From Devosia beringensis (GTDB lineage Bacteria > Pseudomonadota > Alphaproteobacteria > Rhizobiales > Devosiaceae), in NCBI RefSeq assembly GCF_014926585.1, contig NZ_CP045422.1, forward strand, positions 2,086,501 to 2,150,500: DNA of 64,000 nt, read 5' to 3'. The notes under the pieces were generated by a model that saw nothing but the letters and a program-made list of their open reading frames with translations, was not told where the DNA came from and made no database searches. This document shows, in pieces, positions 1-8,840 of the stretch; position 1 is the stretch's first letter; each line of letters opens with the position of its first letter. The translations under genes were made by a program, and so were the position numbers.

Positions 1-830
1 GCGGACAACGCCGTGGCCACCGTATCGTTCAGGTGCCCGCGTGCGCCATCGACGCCCAGCGTGGTGACCAGGGTCTGCTTGCCCAGCGCGGCATCCTTGC
101 CGGTGGCCTTGCCCATGGTGGCGGCAGAGGCCGTGACGTCCAGAATGTCGTCGGCCAGCTGGAAGGCGCGGCCGGCGGCCTCGGCATAGGCGGTGAGCAC
201 GGCCAGAGCACGCGCATCGGCCCCGCCCAGGATGGCGCCCATGCGGACGCTGGCGCGGATCAGTGCGCCGGTCTTCATGGCCTGCATGGTGGCGATGTCG
301 TGGCCGGAAAATCCGCCCGCTTCGCCCTCGATATCGCGCATCTGGCCGCCCACCATGCCGCCGCCGCCTGATCCGCGAGCCAGTTCGGTGACCAGGGCAA
401 TGCGTACCGCCGGATCGGGATGGCATTGCGGGTCGGCCAGCAAGGCAAAGGCCTCGGTCAGCAGGGCGTCACCGGCCAGGATGGCGGTCGCCTCGTCATA
501 TTGCTTGTGCACGGTAGGCCGACCCCGGCGCAGGTCGTCATCATCCATGGCGGGCAGGTCGTCATGGATCAGCGAATAGCAATGCACCATTTCCACGGCG
601 AGGCCGGCGGTCAGGGCCTGCTGCATCGGCACGTTGAAAATGGCGGCGGCCTGGCGCAGCAGCAGCGGCCGCAGGCGCTTGCCGCCCTCAAGGCTGCCAT
701 GGCGCATGGCGGCCACCAGCCGCTCGGCCACCGGGCCGGGGCCGGACAGGGTGGCTATGCTGAGGCGCTCGGCCAAAGCCAGCTCGACGGCCTGGGCGCA
801 ATCGGTCATGTCGGCGGAAAAATCATACAT
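1..830 (-). CDS. ispA: Farnesyl diphosphate synthase (polyprenyl synthetase), C-terminus cut by window edge
   Basis: Cytosolic prenyltransferase that condenses IPP with DMAPP and GPP to farnesyl diphosphate for quinone and undecaprenyl lipid synthesis. About 276 codons are present; the reading frame runs off the left edge, so the last few dozen residues are missing. GGKRLRP lies near residue 49. The first aspartate-rich motif, DDLPAMDDDDLRRGRPT, starts near residue 90, and the second, DDILD, near 227. In-frame ATGs at 830 and 809 are both possible and neither has a strong ribosome binding site, so I used the upstream one. It is divergent from mtgA with a 133-nt gap. Identity is secure from both motifs; chain-length specificity (C15 rather than C20) is inferred from family resemblance. 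Confidence 0.93.
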   Translation of the reverse strand, partial: MYDFSADMTDCAQAVELALAERLSIATLSGPGPVAERLVAAMRHGSLEGGKRLRPLLLRQAAAIFNVPMQQALTAGLAVEMVHCYSLIHDDLPAMDDDDLRRGRPTVHKQYDEATAILAGDALLTEAFALLADPQCHPDPAVRIALVTELARGSGGGGMVGGQMRDIEGEAGGFSGHDIATMQAMKTGALIRASVRMGAILGGADARALAVLTAYAEAAGRAFQLADDILDVTASAATMGKATGKDAALGKQTLVTTLGVDGARGHLNDTVATALS

Positions 831-963
831 GCCTGTTGCTAGCCGGTTTGGTGGCGGGGCGGCAAGCCACCTGTGCAGCGCCGGCGGCCTTGCGCATGGG
901 GGCAAGTGCGGCACGCGAGCAATTGCGGCTTTCTTCACGGCGTCCGGATGGCTAAGGGAAGCC

Positions 964-1677
964 ATGGCACGACGCAAATTCAAAGGCCTGATGGCGCTGC
1001 TGCGCCCGCTGGGCATGGTCCTTCTGCTGGTTCTGGCCATTCCGGCCGTGCTGACCCCGCTTTATCTCGTGGTGCAGCCGGTATCGGTGCCCATGCTGGA
1101 GCGGCTGGTCACCAACCGGCCGATGGATCGGCAGTGGCGCGATATCGGCGATATTTCCGACCGGCTCAAGGCCGCGGTGATCCTGTCGGAAGATGGGCAG
1201 TTCTGCCGTCATTGGGGGGTCGATCTGGGCGCGCTGCGCGACGAGGTCACCCGCTTCATGGCCGGCGAGGATGCGCGCGGCGCCTCCACCATTACCATGC
1301 AGGTGGCGCGTAACCTGTTTCTGTGGAACGGGCAGAGCGTCGTCCGCAAGGCGCTCGAAGTGCCGCTGGCCTTCTATATCGACCTGGTGCTGCCCAAGCG
1401 GCGCATCATGGAGATCTATCTCAACATTGCCGAATGGGGCCCCGAGGGGCAGTTCGGCGTGGCGGCCGGGGCCGAGCGGGCCTTTGGCATCGAACCGCAG
1501 AACCTGGACTGGCGCATAGCCAGCCTCCTGGTCACTGCCTTGCCCAATCCGCTGCTGCGCCAGCCCGGTCGTCCCTCGGCCGGCATGGTGCGCATTGCCG
1601 GCATTATCGAGGGCCGGGCGCGCGAATTCGGCGCCAGGGCCGATTGCGTTGGCGAAGGCGGCAGGCTGGCGCTATAG
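964..1677 (+). CDS. mtgA: Monofunctional biosynthetic peptidoglycan transglycosylase
   Basis: Family GT51 glycosyltransferase that polymerises lipid II into glycan strands on the periplasmic face of the inner membrane. The 237-residue product matches the family length. One N-terminal membrane anchor spans about residues 12-36. The catalytic glutamate sits in SEDGQFCRHWGVD (E76). GASTITMQVARNLFLW follows at about 106-121 and EIYLNIAEWG at 150-159. The ATG at 964 has AGGGA just upstream and puts the anchor at the very N-terminus; the frame is open further upstream but that part is not protein-like. There is no transpeptidase domain, so this is the stand-alone form. rpmF follows on the same strand after 166 nt. 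Confidence 0.93.
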   Translation: MARRKFKGLMALLRPLGMVLLLVLAIPAVLTPLYLVVQPVSVPMLERLVTNRPMDRQWRDIGDISDRLKAAVILSEDGQFCRHWGVDLGALRDEVTRFMAGEDARGASTITMQVARNLFLWNGQSVVRKALEVPLAFYIDLVLPKRRIMEIYLNIAEWGPEGQFGVAAGAERAFGIEPQNLDWRIASLLVTALPNPLLRQPGRPSAGMVRIAGIIEGRAREFGARADCVGEGGRLAL

Positions 1678-1843
1678 AGGCGCGGCACAGGGCTTTTGAC
1701 GGCTGTCGGTTTTGTCTGCCAGACTCGCCAACAACCCCCTAGCCAAGGCGCCGGAGTTGCTCTATAGAGCCGGTCAACCCCTTCAGAGCTACGTCTCTGG
1801 GCCGCTCTGGCGGCGCAACGATATTGAATTCGGAGTACCGATC

Positions 1844-2023
1844 ATGGCAGTGCCAAAACGCAAGACCTCGCCGATGAAGCGCGGCTTCCGCCGTTCGCAC
1901 GACGCTCTGTCCGCCCCCACCTATGTCGAAGACAAGGATTCGGGCGAGCTGCGTCGTCCGCATCACGTCGACCTCAAGACCGGCATGTATCGCGGTCGCC
2001 AGGTTTTTGAAGTCAAGAAGTAG
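1844..2023 (+). CDS. rpmF: 50S ribosomal protein L32
   Basis: Small structural protein of the large ribosomal subunit, 59 residues, starting [20 protein letters not shown]. This is the conserved basic N-terminus of L32. The alphaproteobacterial C-terminal form ([16 protein letters not shown]) is present, and the zinc-binding cysteines found in some L32 proteins are absent. The ATG at 1844 is preceded by CGGAG at a spacing of 8 nt. A hairpin with a T-run lies about 45 nt after the stop, so the gene probably ends its own transcript. Confidence 0.96.
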   Translation: MAVPKRKTSPMKRGFRRSHDALSAPTYVEDKDSGELRRPHHVDLKTGMYRGRQVFEVKK

Positions 2024-2067
2024 TTCTTGAGTCTGGCAGCGCCATGCGCTCCCTTCTGATATGCAAG

Positions 2068-2099
2068 CGGCCGATCCTGTAACGGGGTCGGCCGTTTTT
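2068..2099 (+). terminator. Intrinsic terminator after rpmF
   Basis: Inverted repeat CGGCCGATCC / GGGGTCGGCCG around a short loop, followed directly by TTTTTC. It stands 45 nt after rpmF and 60 nt before fumC, so it should separate the two transcription units. Confidence 0.8.
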
Positions 2100-2157
2100 C
2101 TTTGCCTTGCCGCTCCTGCCTGCCGCAATCTGGAGCAGCACAATCCCGGAGATTGCC

Positions 2158-3558
2158 ATGACGACGCGCGTTGAATCGGACACCATGGGCACCATCAATG
2201 TGCCGGCCGACAAGTATTATGGCGCCCAGACCGCGCGCAGCCTGGCCAATTTCGACATTGGCGGCGAAAAGATGCCGGTCGAGATCATCACCGCCTTCGG
2301 TATTCTGAAGAAGGCGGCGGCCCTGGCCAATTTCAAGCTCGGCCTGCTCGACGAAAAGACGCGCGACCTGATCGTGGCGGCCGCCGACGAGGTGATTGCC
2401 GGCAAGCTGGCCTCCCATTTCCCGCTGGTAGTCTGGCAGACCGGCTCGGGCACGCAGTCCAACATGAATGTCAACGAAGTCATTTCCAACCGCGGCATCG
2501 AGATGGCCGGCGGCACCATGGGCTCCAAAAAGCCCGTGCACCCCAATGACCACGTCAATATGAGCCAGTCGTCCAACGATACCTATCCGACGGCCATGCA
2601 TATCGCCGCGGTCGAGGCGATCGAGGGCTATCTCTATGAGCGCGTGCTGCTGCTGCGCGATACGCTGGCGGAAAAGGCCGAGACCTATATGGATGTGGTC
2701 AAGATCGGCCGCACGCATCTGCAGGATGCGACGCCGCTGACGCTGGGCCAAGAGATTTCCGGCTGGGTGGCGCAGATCGATTATGCGCTGGCCAATATCA
2801 AGGCAACGCTCCCCCAGCTCAAGGAGCTGGCTTTGGGCGGCACGGCCGTGGGCACCGGGCTCAATGCCCATCCCGACTATGCCGTGGCCGTGGCCAAGGA
2901 GATCGCGACACTGACCGGCCGCAATTTCGTCACCGGCCCCAACAAGTTTGCCCTGCTGGCCGGACACGACGCCTTTGTCGGCTCCTCGGGCGCGCTCAAG
3001 CAGCTGGCCGTGGCCTTCATGAAGATCGCCAATGACGTGCGCTGGCTGGCTTCAGGCCCACGCTCGGGCCTGGGCGAAATCACCATTCCGGAAAACGAGC
3101 CCGGCTCGTCGATCATGCCGGGCAAGGTCAATCCCACCCAGTCGGAAGCCATGACCATGGTCGTGGCCCAGGTGATGGGCAATGACGCGGCCATCGGTTT
3201 TGCCGCCAGCCAGGGCAATTTCGAGCTCAATGTCTTCAAGCCGGTCATTGCCTACAATTACCTGCAGTCGGTGCGGCTGCTGGCCGATGCGGCCAAGTCG
3301 TTCAACGACCATTGCGCCGTGGGCATCGCGCCCGATCGCGCGCGCATCCAGGAGCTGGTCGACAAGTCGCTGATGCTGGTCACCGCGCTCAACCGCAGAA
3401 TCGGCTACGACAATGCCGCCAAGATCGCCAAGACCGCGCACAAGAACGGCACGACGCTGCGCGAAGAAGCCGTGGCCCTGGGCCTGCTGACCGGCGAAGA
3501 ATTCGACGCCGAGGTCAAGCCCGAGCAGATGGTCGGCCCGCTCAAGCTCAAGAAGTAA
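2158..3558 (+). CDS. fumC: Class II fumarate hydratase
   Basis: Iron-independent fumarase of the TCA cycle, interconverting fumarate and L-malate; a cytosolic tetramer in this family. The 466 residues fit the usual length of about 460-470. Conserved blocks are GSGTQSNMN (97-105), [15 protein letters not shown] (128-142), and the superfamily signature [17 protein letters not shown] (from about 316), whose loop carries the catalytic serine. The start at 2158 gives [11 protein letters not shown] and lies just after CCGGAGATTGCC; earlier in-frame starts overlap the rpmF terminator. It sits alone between the rpmF terminator and an unrelated membrane protein gene. Confidence 0.95.
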   Translation: MTTRVESDTMGTINVPADKYYGAQTARSLANFDIGGEKMPVEIITAFGILKKAAALANFKLGLLDEKTRDLIVAAADEVIAGKLASHFPLVVWQTGSGTQSNMNVNEVISNRGIEMAGGTMGSKKPVHPNDHVNMSQSSNDTYPTAMHIAAVEAIEGYLYERVLLLRDTLAEKAETYMDVVKIGRTHLQDATPLTLGQEISGWVAQIDYALANIKATLPQLKELALGGTAVGTGLNAHPDYAVAVAKEIATLTGRNFVTGPNKFALLAGHDAFVGSSGALKQLAVAFMKIANDVRWLASGPRSGLGEITIPENEPGSSIMPGKVNPTQSEAMTMVVAQVMGNDAAIGFAASQGNFELNVFKPVIAYNYLQSVRLLADAAKSFNDHCAVGIAPDRARIQELVDKSLMLVTALNRRIGYDNAAKIAKTAHKNGTTLREEAVALGLLTGEEFDAEVKPEQMVGPLKLKK

Positions 3559-3569
3559 ACTGACGCGGA

Positions 3570-3597
3570 CCTGCCCTGCCGGAACGGGCGGGGCAGG
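3570..3597 (+). terminator. Hairpin downstream of fumC
   Basis: CCTGCCC (3570-3576) pairs with GGGCAGG (3591-3597) just after the fumC stop. No run of T follows, so it may protect mRNA ends or act with Rho rather than work as a classical terminator. Confidence 0.35.
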
Positions 3598-3665
3598 CCC
3601 GCGTTGCTCCCTTCACGCCGTCACGCGCCTCTGGCATGGTGAGGCGCGCAACCGGAGCCAATGCC

Positions 3666-4115
3666 ATGACCGAAACCGTGATGATGCCGACCCACCGCGC
3701 GCCGCGCCAGACCGGGCGCTTCATCCCGCCGCTGCTGGTCGTGCCCTTCGTGCTCTACAATGTCATCGCGTTTCTGTTCTATGCCGGCTCGCCGGCGGGC
3801 TGGAGCCAGGGCCTGTTTCTCATCCCCATGGTCTCGGGCACGGACTGGGCGATTACCGCGGGCGATTTCCTGCTCGTGATCGGCATTATCATGCTGTTCT
3901 TCGAGGTGGTGAAATCGACCAATAGCGGACGCAATTCGATCGTCGAGCACATGCTCTCCATGCTGCTCTTCGTCGCCTTCCTCATCGAATTCCTGCTGGC
4001 CGGCGCCGCCGCCAGCTCGGTCTTCTTCCTGCTCATGGTAATGGCGCTGATCGACGTGGTCGCCGGGTTCACGGTCTCGATCACCAGCGCCGGGCGCGAT
4101 GTGACGATGAACTGA
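3666..4115 (+). CDS. Unknown four-helix inner-membrane protein
   Basis: I do not recognise a family. The 149-residue product has four clear hydrophobic segments: about residues 20-40 (IPPLLVVPFVLYNVIAFLFY), 60-80, 96-117 and 121-140. A short charged N-terminus and a polar tail ending RDVTMN flank them. The start is the ATG at 3666 (MTETVMMPTHRAPRQ), preceded by GGAGCC; an in-frame GTG at 3636 would add ten residues. It is convergent with the DUF4389 membrane protein on the other strand. The hydrophobic pattern and codon use look genuinely coding, but no enzyme motif is visible. Confidence 0.7.
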   Translation: MTETVMMPTHRAPRQTGRFIPPLLVVPFVLYNVIAFLFYAGSPAGWSQGLFLIPMVSGTDWAITAGDFLLVIGIIMLFFEVVKSTNSGRNSIVEHMLSMLLFVAFLIEFLLAGAAASSVFFLLMVMALIDVVAGFTVSITSAGRDVTMN

Positions 4116-4194
4116 CCGACGCAGCAGGCCGGCTTCAACCAGGACGGCGCGGGGCAATCCTGCCCCGCAGCCGCCGTCGTCCGGCGCGCTGGAC

Positions 4195-4854
4195 TTACTG
4201 CAGGCTGAAGGGGGGATAGACGTCGGTGACGAGCAGGAAGGCATAGGCCCAGACCCGCGTCGCCCAGCGACCGACACCGACGACGAAGTCGAACATGCCG
4301 CGGGGATAGGTCCCGGTCAGCAGAATGGCGAACCAGGCAATGATGGTGAGCAGCACAACTGCCGCGGCCAGCACAACCAGCACGAGATAGTGGGGCAGAG
4401 CGAGCAGCCATTTGACCAGCGGCAGCCAGCGGTTGAGATCGCGCTCGGCGTCCGGATAGACGACGTCGAGGTGAACCGACTGCGCCTCGGTGGTGGAGGG
4501 GTAGCGGTCGGTCAGCAGTAGCAGGTAGCTTGTCACCCGCGCGCCGAAGCGGCCCAGTTCCAGGGCGAAGTCAAACCACCAGCGCGGATAGCGCTGCCGG
4601 AACAGCAGCATGAGCACCGTGGCCGCGAACAGGCCAGCACTGATGCCGCCGGCGCTGGATTCCACCACCCGGCCGGCTTCGGTGACATAGCGGCTACTGC
4701 TGGCGCCCGACAGCAGGCCGAGGATGATCAGGATGGGAAGGGCCCAGATCGGCCGGAAGAAGGTGGAGAGCCGATCCATCGACCCGGGATAGTCGATGTC
4801 CAGGCGGACCGCGGTGGGGGCGGGAGACGACATGTCAGCCATTTGGGGTCTCAT
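4195..4854 (-). CDS. DUF4389 domain-containing membrane protein
   Basis: A 219-residue membrane protein with two copies of the DUF4389 pattern. The first runs from RLDIDYPGSMDRLSTFFRPIWALPILI (from about 17) to the YPRWWFDFALELGRFGARVTSYLLLLTDRYPS block. The second runs from VHLDVVYPDAERDLNRWLPLVKWLLALPHYLVL to YPRGMFDFVVGVGRWATRVWAYAFLLVTDVYPP. The repeated FDFxxxxGRxxxRVxxYxxLLxDxYP signature marks the family. Its function is unknown. Close ATGs at 4854, 4839 and 4830 are all possible starts. It is convergent with the four-helix protein gene, and 131 nt separates its start from the gene upstream. Confidence 0.85.
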   Translation of the reverse strand: MRPQMADMSSPAPTAVRLDIDYPGSMDRLSTFFRPIWALPILIILGLLSGASSSRYVTEAGRVVESSAGGISAGLFAATVLMLLFRQRYPRWWFDFALELGRFGARVTSYLLLLTDRYPSTTEAQSVHLDVVYPDAERDLNRWLPLVKWLLALPHYLVLVVLAAAVVLLTIIAWFAILLTGTYPRGMFDFVVGVGRWATRVWAYAFLLVTDVYPPFSLQ

Positions 4855-4985
4855 GGATCATGGAACTGACCCAGCCTAGCACGGCCGCGATACCGGTCCT
4901 TGACGCAGATCAAGCGCCAACGGGTGTGCTCCTGGCCTGTGTTCGTCCCGGCCCCCGCCAGAGCCTCCAGGCGTCCTATCGGCCC

Positions 4986-5324
4986 CTACATCCCGCTTTT
5001 GAGTTTCCTGATCTCTGCGGCCAGTCTTGTCAGTTGCTGCATGATGACCTCGGCCTGTGCCCCGATGCTGAGGGCCGTGGAGAGATCGATGCCGTCAGCA
5101 AGAAGCTCCGCCTGTTTCTTGACCAGTTCGGCCCGCAATTCCAATAGGGCCGACTGCAGGTCCATCAGATCAACCCCACCCGACGGACCGTGGTCGATAT
5201 GACTGCTCTCAATGTCATGGTAGAGCGCGCTGACTTCAGCAGCAGCCCCAGCATCCTGGGCAACTTGCAGGCCCCGCTTGATCGCCGACAGTCTGGCAAC
5301 AAAATCTACAACTTCAGCGGACAT
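4986..5324 (-). CDS. Small alpha-helical protein downstream of the chemotaxis receptor
   Basis: Unrecognised 112-residue soluble protein. It looks largely helical, with heptad-like spacing of leucine and alanine (MDLQSALLELRAELVKKQAELLADG, residues 54-78, then ALSIGAQAEVIMQQLTRLAAEIRKLK). This would suit a coiled coil or a helical bundle. It lies 63 nt after the receptor stop on the same strand and may be co-transcribed. There is no strong Shine-Dalgarno before the ATG at 5324. A role in binding or regulating the receptor is only a positional guess. Confidence 0.6.
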   Translation of the reverse strand: MSAEVVDFVARLSAIKRGLQVAQDAGAAAEVSALYHDIESSHIDHGPSGGVDLMDLQSALLELRAELVKKQAELLADGIDLSTALSIGAQAEVIMQQLTRLAAEIRKLKSGM

Positions 5325-5387
5325 GGCGACGCTCGCGGGTCTAAGACGTATCGATCGCTTGATGGCAACGGGAAAGGCCGGCCCGGC

Positions 5388-7232
5388 CTAGAACTCGTTC
5401 CAGTCCTGCTTGATCGCCGCATTGCCCTGCACGCCGTAGGATTTGGCCGCCTGGCCGGCGCGGGCCTGCAAGGCCTTGACGTCATTGCCGGGTCTGGCTG
5501 CGGGGCGGACCGCTGGCCGGGGTGCTGCCTTGGGCTGTGGCCGGGTGACGCGGACACTGTCGTCGACGACAAAGACTTCGACGATCTCGTCGAGTTCGCG
5601 GGCCTGGGTTTCGGTCTGCTCCAGGGCGGCGTTCATTTCCTCGACCAAAGCGGCATTGTGCTGGGTCATCTCGTCCATCTCGCGCACCGCGGTGGTGACT
5701 TCGCCAATGGCGGTGGACTGCTCCTGGGTCGCGCTGGCGATCTGGGCGATCAGGCTGCTGCTCTGTTGTACGCTTTCCACCATGGCATTGAGTTTGGCAG
5801 CCGCATTCGAGACCAGTTTGGAGCCGGTTGCCACCTCGGTGGCGGACTGTTCGACCAGCACCTTGACGTCGGCCGAGGCACTGGCGGCCGACTGGGCCAG
5901 ACGCCGCACTTCGACGGCCACCACCGCGAAGCCCTTGCCCGCATCACCGGCACGGGCGGCTTCCACAGAGGCGTTCAGCGCCAGCAGGTTGGTCTGGAAG
6001 GCGATATCGTCAATCATGCCGATGATGTTGGATATTTTCGACGAGGAGAGGGAGATCCGCTCCATCGCCAGATTGGCCTCGCTCATGACCTCGCCCGTGC
6101 TGGCTGCAGCTTCGGAAACTGCATGCGAGGTCTGGCTGGCCTCCTCGCTGCGCGTGGCATTTTCCTGCACCGTGCCGGCAATCTGCTCCATGGCGGCGCT
6201 GGTCTCTTCAATGGCGGCGGCCTGCCGTGTGGTCCGCTCGGCAAGATCATTGGCGCCGGACAGGATTTCGCCCGTCGCGGTCTTGAGAATGGAGGAGGTG
6301 TCGCGCAGCTGGCTGACAATGCCAGCAAATTTTTCCACCGTGTCGTTGAAGGCCCGGCGCACATCATCGAGTTCGCCGACCAGCTGCGTGTCGATGCGGA
6401 CGGTCAGGTCACCCTCGGCCAGGCGCGCCAGTCCGGCGCCGATCATGGTCACGGCGGCCTTGCGGGCAGTAATGTCAGTGGCGAATTTGACGACCTTATA
6501 GGGGCGGCCGTTCATGTCCATGATCGGGTTATAGGACGCCTGGATCCAGACTTCCCTGCCACCCTTGCCGATGCGCAGATACTCGGCGGCCTGGAATTCA
6601 CCCCGCCCCAGCTTGCTCCAGAATTCGCGGTATTCACTGGCCGCGGCCTCCTCCGGCCGCACAAAAATCCGGTGATGCTGGCCGACGATCTCGTCCTGCC
6701 GGTAGCCCAGGGCCGCGCAGAAATTGGCGTTGGCCGTCAGGATGGTGCCGTTCAGGTCGAATTCAATCACTGCCTGCGATTTGCCGATCGCTGCCAGCTG
6801 CCCGGTCCGGTCGGCATTGAGCAGCTTCTGGGCGGTGACGTCCGTTGCGATCTTGACGACCTTGAAGGGCTTGCCAGCAGCATCCAGCACGGGATTGTAA
6901 GATGCCTGGATCCAGACTTCCTTGCCGCCCTTGCCGATACGCTTGTATTCGGCAGCATCAAATTCACCGCGGCGCAGGTGGTCCCAGAACTGCTGGTATT
7001 CAGCAGATCGGGCATAATCGGGCGCAACAAAAATGCTGTGATGTTTGCCTTGAACTTCCTCAAGCGAATAGCCGATCACAGTAAGAAAATTCTGATTCGC
7101 AGTAATAATCGATCCGTCCATGTGGAATTCGATTATTCCCTGCGACTTGGATAGTGAAATAAGAGTCGAATGATCTGAAAATGCAGCATTAGTCTTTGTT
7201 GATGACGAGAAAAGGCCCATTTTGGCAACCAT
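5388..7232 (-). CDS. Soluble methyl-accepting chemotaxis protein with two PAS domains
   Basis: Cytoplasmic receptor of 614 residues with no membrane segment. Two similar PAS/PAC units lie at about 25-135 and 145-255. Each has a HH(S/R)IFV stretch, an F(D/Q)[22 protein letters not shown] block and a closing KVVKxATDxTA(Q/R)K. A HAMP-like linker ([19 protein letters not shown]) follows, then a full signalling domain whose hairpin tip reads [20 protein letters not shown]. The last six residues are QDWNEF, resembling the CheR/CheB-binding pentapeptide on a flexible tail rich in Pro and Ala. PAS pairs of this kind often bind haem or flavin, but no cofactor can be assigned by eye. The first 60 codons are noticeably AT-richer than the rest. 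Confidence 0.93.
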   Translation of the reverse strand: MVAKMGLFSSSTKTNAAFSDHSTLISLSKSQGIIEFHMDGSIITANQNFLTVIGYSLEEVQGKHHSIFVAPDYARSAEYQQFWDHLRRGEFDAAEYKRIGKGGKEVWIQASYNPVLDAAGKPFKVVKIATDVTAQKLLNADRTGQLAAIGKSQAVIEFDLNGTILTANANFCAALGYRQDEIVGQHHRIFVRPEEAAASEYREFWSKLGRGEFQAAEYLRIGKGGREVWIQASYNPIMDMNGRPYKVVKFATDITARKAAVTMIGAGLARLAEGDLTVRIDTQLVGELDDVRRAFNDTVEKFAGIVSQLRDTSSILKTATGEILSGANDLAERTTRQAAAIEETSAAMEQIAGTVQENATRSEEASQTSHAVSEAAASTGEVMSEANLAMERISLSSSKISNIIGMIDDIAFQTNLLALNASVEAARAGDAGKGFAVVAVEVRRLAQSAASASADVKVLVEQSATEVATGSKLVSNAAAKLNAMVESVQQSSSLIAQIASATQEQSTAIGEVTTAVREMDEMTQHNAALVEEMNAALEQTETQARELDEIVEVFVVDDSVRVTRPQPKAAPRPAVRPAARPGNDVKALQARAGQAAKSYGVQGNAAIKQDWNEF

Positions 7233-7298
7233 TGCTTCCAGTAGCGTTGGATTACAGGTAGCCGCGGAATATAAACAAGGTATTAAATTTCTTTGTTC

Positions 7299-7314
7299 TG
7301 TACAAATTCGTACA
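7299..7314. promoter_or_regulatory. Palindrome in the AT-rich leader of the chemotaxis receptor gene
   Basis: TGTAC and GTACA arms separated by AAATTC form a 16-nt inverted repeat about 67 nt upstream of the receptor ATG. It stands in the most AT-rich stretch of this part of the window. A dimeric regulator could bind here; none is identified. Confidence 0.3.
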
Positions 7315-7459
7315 ATTGACCTTTTTTGCCCTATTTGTTGTTTTGTATCTACTTAGGTCCGGGGTCGCTTGCACCAATACGGCACAGGTTCGCACCATCT
7401 CTACGGTGGCCGCATTCGATTGGATCAGATTGGCGCCGTCAGGTTGCCGCAGGGGACAA

Positions 7460-7723
7460 TTAGGCCACTACTGTCTTGCGATACCCGGCCGGCATACGCT
7501 TGATGGCGACGCGCGCGCCGTCGGCATAGGCGCCGATGGCGCCCTCGGCACTGCCGCGGCGGCGCAGGCGCTGGGGTTGCAGGTTGGCGCGGGCGGCCAG
7601 CAGCTGGCTGACAAAGGCGGCGGCGGTCTGGCTGCGGGCCAGCGAGGGGCGGGGGCGGGCCGGTTCGGTCAGCATGGGCAGTCCGGGTGCCGGCATTTCC
7701 AATGGTGTTTCAGTGTCGGCCAT
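7460..7723 (-). CDS. Small basic hypothetical protein with a conserved-looking C-terminus
   Basis: An 87-residue protein with no known domain. The N-terminal third is proline-rich (MPAPGLPMLTEPARPRPS). The C-terminal half is basic and helical and ends GAIGAYADGARVAIKRMPAGYRKTVVA, a tail I associate with small uncharacterised Rhizobiales proteins; that likeness is from memory and unverified. The stop is followed by about 225 nt of AT-rich DNA before the receptor gene. The ATG at 7723 is used. No membrane segment, signal peptide or DNA-binding motif is evident. Confidence 0.6.
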   Translation of the reverse strand: MADTETPLEMPAPGLPMLTEPARPRPSLARSQTAAAFVSQLLAARANLQPQRLRRRGSAEGAIGAYADGARVAIKRMPAGYRKTVVA

Positions 7724-7912
7724 CTTCGCCTCGTTTGTCTCGAAACGGGCCAGACTGTCTCACAATGAAACACACAAACTGACCCTATGCCCCTTTGGGA
7801 GCAAACGCTGTGCCAGATGGTAACGATTTGTTAAGGAATTTGGATGGGAAAACGGGACGTAGTTAACATCAAAGTGGCGTGACCGCCTTTGGTGTCGCTA
7901 GGTCAAACGACA

Positions 7913-7936
7913 ATCGGCGCCCCGGAGGGCGCCGAT
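7913..7936 (-). terminator. Perfect 10-bp hairpin downstream of gloB
   Basis: ATCGGCGCCC (7913-7922) and GGGCGCCGAT (7927-7936) pair perfectly around a four-base loop, 31 nt beyond the gloB stop. Only a weak T-rich tail follows on the minus strand. It is probably the gloB terminator. Confidence 0.6.
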
Positions 7937-7967
7937 CACACGGTCTGCGAGACTGTTGGCCTAGGCG

Positions 7968-8735
7968 CTAGAAGTTGTCCTTGCCCTTGCGGATGGCGGC
8001 GAACACGGCAGCCGGGTCGGCGCCGGTAAGGCCAAAATGGGCCGCCAGTTCGGGCGCGTCGGCGCGCAGGAAGGGATTGGCCGCCTTGTCCTCGCCCAGC
8101 CGGAACGGAATGGTTGGCTGGTCGGCGGCGCGCAGCCGCGTCACCTCGGCCGCCCGGCGCTGCAAGGCCAGATTGTCGGGGTCGACGGAGAGGGCAAATC
8201 TGGCGTTGCTGGCGGTATATTCATGGCCGCAATAGACCAGGGTCTCGTCGGGCAAAGCGCGCAGCGCCTTGACGCCCTCCCACATGGGGCCCGGCGTGCC
8301 CTCGAACATGCGGCCGACGCCCAGCGAGAACAGCGCATCGGCGCTGAACAGGTGCTGGCCGACCGGATCGTGAAAGACGATGTGGCCCAGCGTGTGGCCG
8401 GGAGTGTCATAGATGTCGAAGCTGGTTTCGCCCAGCGTCACGGTATCGCCGCCGCCCACCAGCACGTCGAGGCCCTCGATCTTGTCGGCCTCGGCGCGCG
8501 GACCGACGACGCGGGCGTCGAATTCGGCCTTGAGCTCGGGGATGGCTTCGACATGGTCGATATGGTGGTGGGTGATGAAGATGTCGGTCAGCTCCCAGCC
8601 GCGGCGGGCAAGCGCTGCGCGGATGGCGGTGGCCTCGGGGGCATCGATGGAGGCGGTGCGGCCGGTGGCCTCGTCATGCACCAGATAGCCAAAATTATCG
8701 TCCCGCGCGCCAAAGACTTCAACGATCGCCGCCAC
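7968..8735 (-). CDS. gloB: Hydroxyacylglutathione hydrolase (glyoxalase II)
   Basis: Metallo-beta-lactamase-fold enzyme that hydrolyses S-lactoylglutathione to lactate and glutathione, the second step of methylglyoxal detoxification. The 255 residues fit the family. The metal-binding THHHIDH motif is at about residue 55, GHTLGHIVF lies in the middle, and the C-terminal substrate-binding part includes NPFLR. The start is the GTG at 8735 (VAAIVEVFGARDDNFGYLV), which has AGGAG 7 nt upstream; no suitable ATG is near. It is divergent from the methyltransferase gene, an arrangement I associate with Rhizobiales. Confidence 0.93.
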   Translation of the reverse strand: MAAIVEVFGARDDNFGYLVHDEATGRTASIDAPEATAIRAALARRGWELTDIFITHHHIDHVEAIPELKAEFDARVVGPRAEADKIEGLDVLVGGGDTVTLGETSFDIYDTPGHTLGHIVFHDPVGQHLFSADALFSLGVGRMFEGTPGPMWEGVKALRALPDETLVYCGHEYTASNARFALSVDPDNLALQRRAAEVTRLRAADQPTIPFRLGEDKAANPFLRADAPELAAHFGLTGADPAAVFAAIRKGKDNF

Positions 8736-8840
8736 TGCACCACTCCTGAACCAAACCTGTTGGGCGAAAACTAGGCATCCGGCACCGACATGACAACCGG
8801 CTATTAGACAAGTGAAGGCGAAACCGGCAGAGTTGGCGCC

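Noticed and set aside
5190..7154. Long plus-strand reading frame of about 650 codons opposite the chemotaxis receptor
   Set aside because: It is the antisense of a clear receptor gene; its composition (Gly/Arg/His/Leu-rich) is the usual shadow of a high-GC alphaproteobacterial gene and no motif is present.
7296..7310. GTTC-N7-ATTC resembling a LexA box before the receptor gene
   Set aside because: One half-site is mismatched and it overlaps a different palindrome; the evidence is too weak to claim SOS control.
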